Source: Spirochaetales bacterium (GTDB lineage: Bacteria; Spirochaetota; Spirochaetia; DSM-27196; SLST01). Taken from it: a DNA stretch of 18,009 bases. The notes beneath the pieces are model-generated. The model was given only the letters and a program-made list of their open reading frames with translations. It did not search any database and was not told where the DNA came from. Positions 15,720-18,009 of the stretch are shown in pieces (the first letter of the stretch is position 1; each line of letters opens with the position of its first letter). The stretch is from NCBI GenBank assembly GCA_028284845.1, contig JANQQY010000414.1:1-18009 (forward strand), written 5' to 3'. The translations under genes and the position numbers were made by a program.

Positions 15720-16223
15720 TTGGAAGAGACCTTCGACATCGTTGACGAGAACGATGCAGTTATTGGTCGCGCCCTGCGATCAGAAGTGCACGGCAACCCT
15801 GCCCTCCTCCACCGCGTTGTCCACGTCCTGGTATTCCGCTCGGACGGCGCTCTCTACCTACAGAAGCGGGCGGCGGACAAAGATGTCCAGCCGGGGAAGT
15901 GGGATACCTCTGTCGGCGGGCATGTTGACGCCGGAGAAGACTATCCGACGGCGGCGTTGCGAGAGCTCGCTGAAGAACTCGGTGTAGCTCTTGATGAACC
16001 GCGGGAGCTCACGCCGCTCTACAAGTACCAACACAGTAATCCATTCGAGTCCGAGCTTGTGCAGACCTACTCTCTTCGCTGGGACGCGGAGATTCGGCCC
16101 GATCCGGGTGAGATCGAGGAAGGCCGGTTCTGGACCCTCACGGAGATAGAAGGTGCAGATCCCGGCTTGTTCACACCGAACTTCCTCGACGAACTCAAGA
16201 GATATCGACGCGTTACCCAGTAG
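15720..16223 (+). CDS. Nudix hydrolase, YfcD/IPP-isomerase-like
   Basis: The 167-residue protein contains a perfect Nudix box: Gly67, Glu73, Arg81-Glu82, Glu85-Glu86 and Gly88 in the Gx5Ex7REUxEExGU pattern, whose glutamates bind Mg2+ for cleavage of nucleoside-diphosphate-linked compounds. The N-terminal IVDENDAVIG, the LLHRVVHVLVF strand and the KWDTSVGGHV segment resemble the YfcD and isopentenyl-diphosphate-isomerase branch; the substrate is not known for most members. The start is TTG 15720, two bases after the preceding stop; it is supported because the family's N-terminal strand begins at once and no in-frame ATG exists nearby. Translation is likely coupled to the small membrane protein upstream. 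The 87 bases after it hold the promoter of the next gene and no clear terminator. Confidence 0.88.
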   Translation: MEETFDIVDENDAVIGRALRSEVHGNPALLHRVVHVLVFRSDGALYLQKRAADKDVQPGKWDTSVGGHVDAGEDYPTAALRELAEELGVALDEPRELTPLYKYQHSNPFESELVQTYSLRWDAEIRPDPGEIEEGRFWTLTEIEGADPGLFTPNFLDELKRYRRVTQ

Positions 16224-16275
16224 CGACAGGTAGGCGATCCGCCGCGGCACCCACCTCTTCGAACAGGCCATCGGC

Positions 16276-16304
16276 TTGACCGCCCATAGAGAGCTTCATA
16301 GCTT
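16276..16304 (+). promoter_or_regulatory. Putative promoter of the ptsP-like gene, leaderless type
   Basis: TTGACC (16276-16281), a 17-base spacer and TAGCTT (16299-16304) are followed by six bases and ATG 16311. The -35 matches TTGACA at five of six positions; the -10 is identical to that proposed for ktrB. No ribosome site is present, and in-frame stops at 16287 and 16299 exclude an upstream start. Confidence 0.55.
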
Positions 16305-16310
16305 CAGCCC

Positions 16311-18009
16311 ATGAGTGGGACAGATCCGCTATCTCAACTTCGGGATCCAGAGTTCCCCCGTCCCCGCACGGAGGATCTCACCGATCAGGGACACCTGAAC
16401 ACCTACCTCGCCTCGGTCGCCTCGCATGTGAGAAAGCGGGCGGATTCGCGACTGGTCGGTATCTACCTCCTGGACAAGGCAACCGACCGGCTTGGTCTGC
16501 GAGCGTGGGCCGATCGGCACACCGCCGCCGCCTGGGCGGCATCTAGCACTCCGGCCGAGCTGGGCCGACGAGGAATTGATGGCGACGATCTCACCGCGGC
16601 GACACTTCGCGACTATGTCCACGCCGCTCCGGCGGGCCAGCGGGTTGCGATGCCGATCCACCACGAGGACCGATGGGCAGGGGCGGTTGTCGCGCTCTTC
16701 ACAGACGAGCACGCACGAAATGCCGAGGGCATCATTCACGATGCAGCCTCCCAACTGGTGGCGGAGTTTGTTCACGCGAAGTCGCTGGTAGCAGACCACG
16801 AGGTCTCCGAGACCGAAGAAGACCTCGCGCTCCCCTCGGAGGCCATTCTGGGAACCGCAGCAGGGGGCGGACTCGCGACCGGGGAGGCTCTGCTCTATCG
16901 CAGCAGCGGCGTGCGAAACACCGCCACGACCAAGATAGAAGAGGGACGCGACGAGGCACTCGCCCGACTTGAGAGTGCGATCGAAGCAACCTGCGACGAG
17001 ATCGAAGAGCTGCTCAACGATCCAGCAAACGAGCTCTACGATGTCGTCTCTCTCATCTTCTCGACGCATCTCCTGATGATCCGGGACGAATCGTTCTCGG
17101 GCGCGATCCGGTCTCTGGTCGAGGCCGGTCAGACGCCTGAAGACGCGGTGCAATCGGTGGTGGCCTCCTTTGTGCGCACCTTCCGCGGGCTCCGAGAGGC
17201 CCGGCTCGCTGAAAAGGCGCAAGACGTGCGGGACATTGGCCAGCGCGTTCTTGAGAAACTCACCGTTGAGGGAGCGGGCGAATCCGAGCAGATCGCAGGG
17301 CACATCGCGATCGTCAATGATGTCATGCCGAGTGACCTTGTGCGCCTTGCGATGGGAAGCGCCGCGGGCGTCGTTCTGCTTGGCTCGACGGTGACTGCGC
17401 ACATCTCCATCTTGGCCCAGTCGCTCGGATTGCCGGTGCTCTTCACCTCGGATCCGCGGATCCTTGAGATTGCCGACGAAACGCCGCTGCTCCTCGATGC
17501 GGACGAAGGCTCACTGACGATCTCACCGACCGCCGACCAACTCAAGGAGCACGGGTTCGAGGAGGTCTCGCCGGCGCCAAGCGGTCTGAGCGTCCGCGCA
17601 TCAGATTCGATTCCGGCTCGCGAAGCGGTGCATCCGGAACCGGAGGGGACGCTTGTCTACGCAAACGTGAACCTCTTGAGCGACGCACGCAGAGGATTTG
17701 CGGCCGGGGCCGCCGGAATCGGTCTCTATCGAAGTGAGTTTCCGTTTATCATTCGAAACGACTACGTCTCAGAAGAAGAGCAGTATCAGGTCTACCGGAC
17801 AATCATCTCGAGCATGCCCGGACGACCGGTTACGCTCCGAACGGCGGACATCGGCGGTGACAAGCTACTCGCCGGTCGCGAGGAAGAGCGAAACCCATTC
17901 CTGGGAGTCAGAGGCATCCGATTCTCGCTTGCCAACCGCGATCTCTTCCGGGATCAGCTGCGAGCAATGTTGCGGGCGGGTCACGAGAGCGACCTCAAGA
18001 TCATGTTTC
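16311..18009 (+). CDS. ptsP: GAF-domain PTS enzyme I homologue (EI-Ntr/PtsP type), 3' end outside window
   Basis: The frame is open from ATG 16311 to the right edge (566 codons). Residues about 25-160 look like a GAF sensor domain (RLVGIYLLDKATDRLGLRAW; AMPIHHEDRWAGAVVALF). Then comes the enzyme I N-terminal region: ILGTAAGGGLATGEALL, the helical HPr-binding insert with a THLLMIRDE segment, and the phosphohistidine loop GSTVTAHISILAQSLG with His364 (usual TSH is TAH). The PEP barrel follows: GIGLYRSEFPF, LRTADIGGDK and NPFLGVRGIR keep the PEP-binding arginines. Family members take phosphate from PEP and pass it to an HPr-like protein, mostly for regulation of nitrogen, K+ or carbon status. 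The phosphorylation partner is not in the window. ATG 16311 is the first possible start after in-frame stops. Confidence 0.85.
   Translation, partial: MSGTDPLSQLRDPEFPRPRTEDLTDQGHLNTYLASVASHVRKRADSRLVGIYLLDKATDRLGLRAWADRHTAAAWAASSTPAELGRRGIDGDDLTAATLRDYVHAAPAGQRVAMPIHHEDRWAGAVVALFTDEHARNAEGIIHDAASQLVAEFVHAKSLVADHEVSETEEDLALPSEAILGTAAGGGLATGEALLYRSSGVRNTATTKIEEGRDEALARLESAIEATCDEIEELLNDPANELYDVVSLIFSTHLLMIRDESFSGAIRSLVEAGQTPEDAVQSVVASFVRTFRGLREARLAEKAQDVRDIGQRVLEKLTVEGAGESEQIAGHIAIVNDVMPSDLVRLAMGSAAGVVLLGSTVTAHISILAQSLGLPVLFTSDPRILEIADETPLLLDADEGSLTISPTADQLKEHGFEEVSPAPSGLSVRASDSIPAREAVHPEPEGTLVYANVNLLSDARRGFAAGAAGIGLYRSEFPFIIRNDYVSEEEQYQVYRTIISSMPGRPVTLRTADIGGDKLLAGREEERNPFLGVRGIRFSLANRDLFRDQLRAMLRAGHESDLKIMF

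Noticed and set aside
16329..17402. Long minus-strand open frame of 357 codons
   Set aside because: It is antisense to the GAF/enzyme I gene, whose plus-strand frame carries unmistakable family motifs; the minus translation is Arg/Gly/Cys-rich and matches nothing I know.

Overview
The window reads as chromosomal DNA of a moderately GC-rich spirochaete. The main evidence is a long, charged, filament-type protein that I recognise as cytoplasmic filament protein A (CfpA), a protein known to me only from spirochaetes. It is followed on the same strand by an unknown protein and a pyruvate-phosphate-dikinase-like protein. From memory, Treponema pallidum has the same order (TP0748 cfpA, TP0747, TP0746 ppdK). 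I see no tRNA, rRNA, CRISPR array, insertion sequence or phage gene, and no gene-free stretch longer than 300 bases; the longest gaps are about 60 to 100 bases.

Layout. Bases 2-733 (+) hold the end of a J-domain co-chaperone gene cut by the window edge. An Eis-type GNAT acetyltransferase follows (810-2042, +). A strong hairpin at 2065-2087 separates it from a minus-strand block read right to left: a membrane protein with a LysM-like C-terminus (10443-7861), then cfpA (7763-5799) under its own promoter, a two-domain unknown protein (5795-4818) and a PPDK-like protein (4762-2129). A MinD/ParA-type ATPase (10527-11681, +) is divergent from the LysM-like gene. A second minus-strand operon, 15288-11740, encodes a K+ channel subunit (KtrB/TrkH), its RCK subunit (KtrA/TrkA) and a formylglycine sulfatase, with overlapping ends. 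Divergent from it are a small four-helix membrane protein and a Nudix hydrolase (15352-16223, +). The window ends inside a GAF-containing PTS enzyme I homologue (PtsP type, from 16311, +).

How the genes may work together. The cfpA block looks like a cell-architecture locus: an abundant cytoplasmic filament protein, a protein that could link cytoplasm to cell wall (about 580 cytoplasmic residues, one membrane helix, an acidic Ser/Thr linker and a LysM-like end), and a MinD-like positioning ATPase on the other side of the shared upstream region. The PPDK-like protein keeps the phosphohistidine and PEP/pyruvate-barrel residues but has lost key ATP-grasp residues, so it is probably not an ordinary dikinase. 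The grouping is seen in the sequence; a joint function is inference.

A second theme is promoter architecture. Four genes or operons (starts at 810, 15288, 15352 and 16311) have a -35-like hexamer, exactly 17 bases, a TAnnnT -10-like hexamer, then only 5-6 bases before ATG, with no clear Shine-Dalgarno site. Downstream genes such as ktrA, the sulfatase and the PPDK-like gene do have one, as does cfpA behind a conventional leader. This suggests leaderless transcription for a subset of genes.
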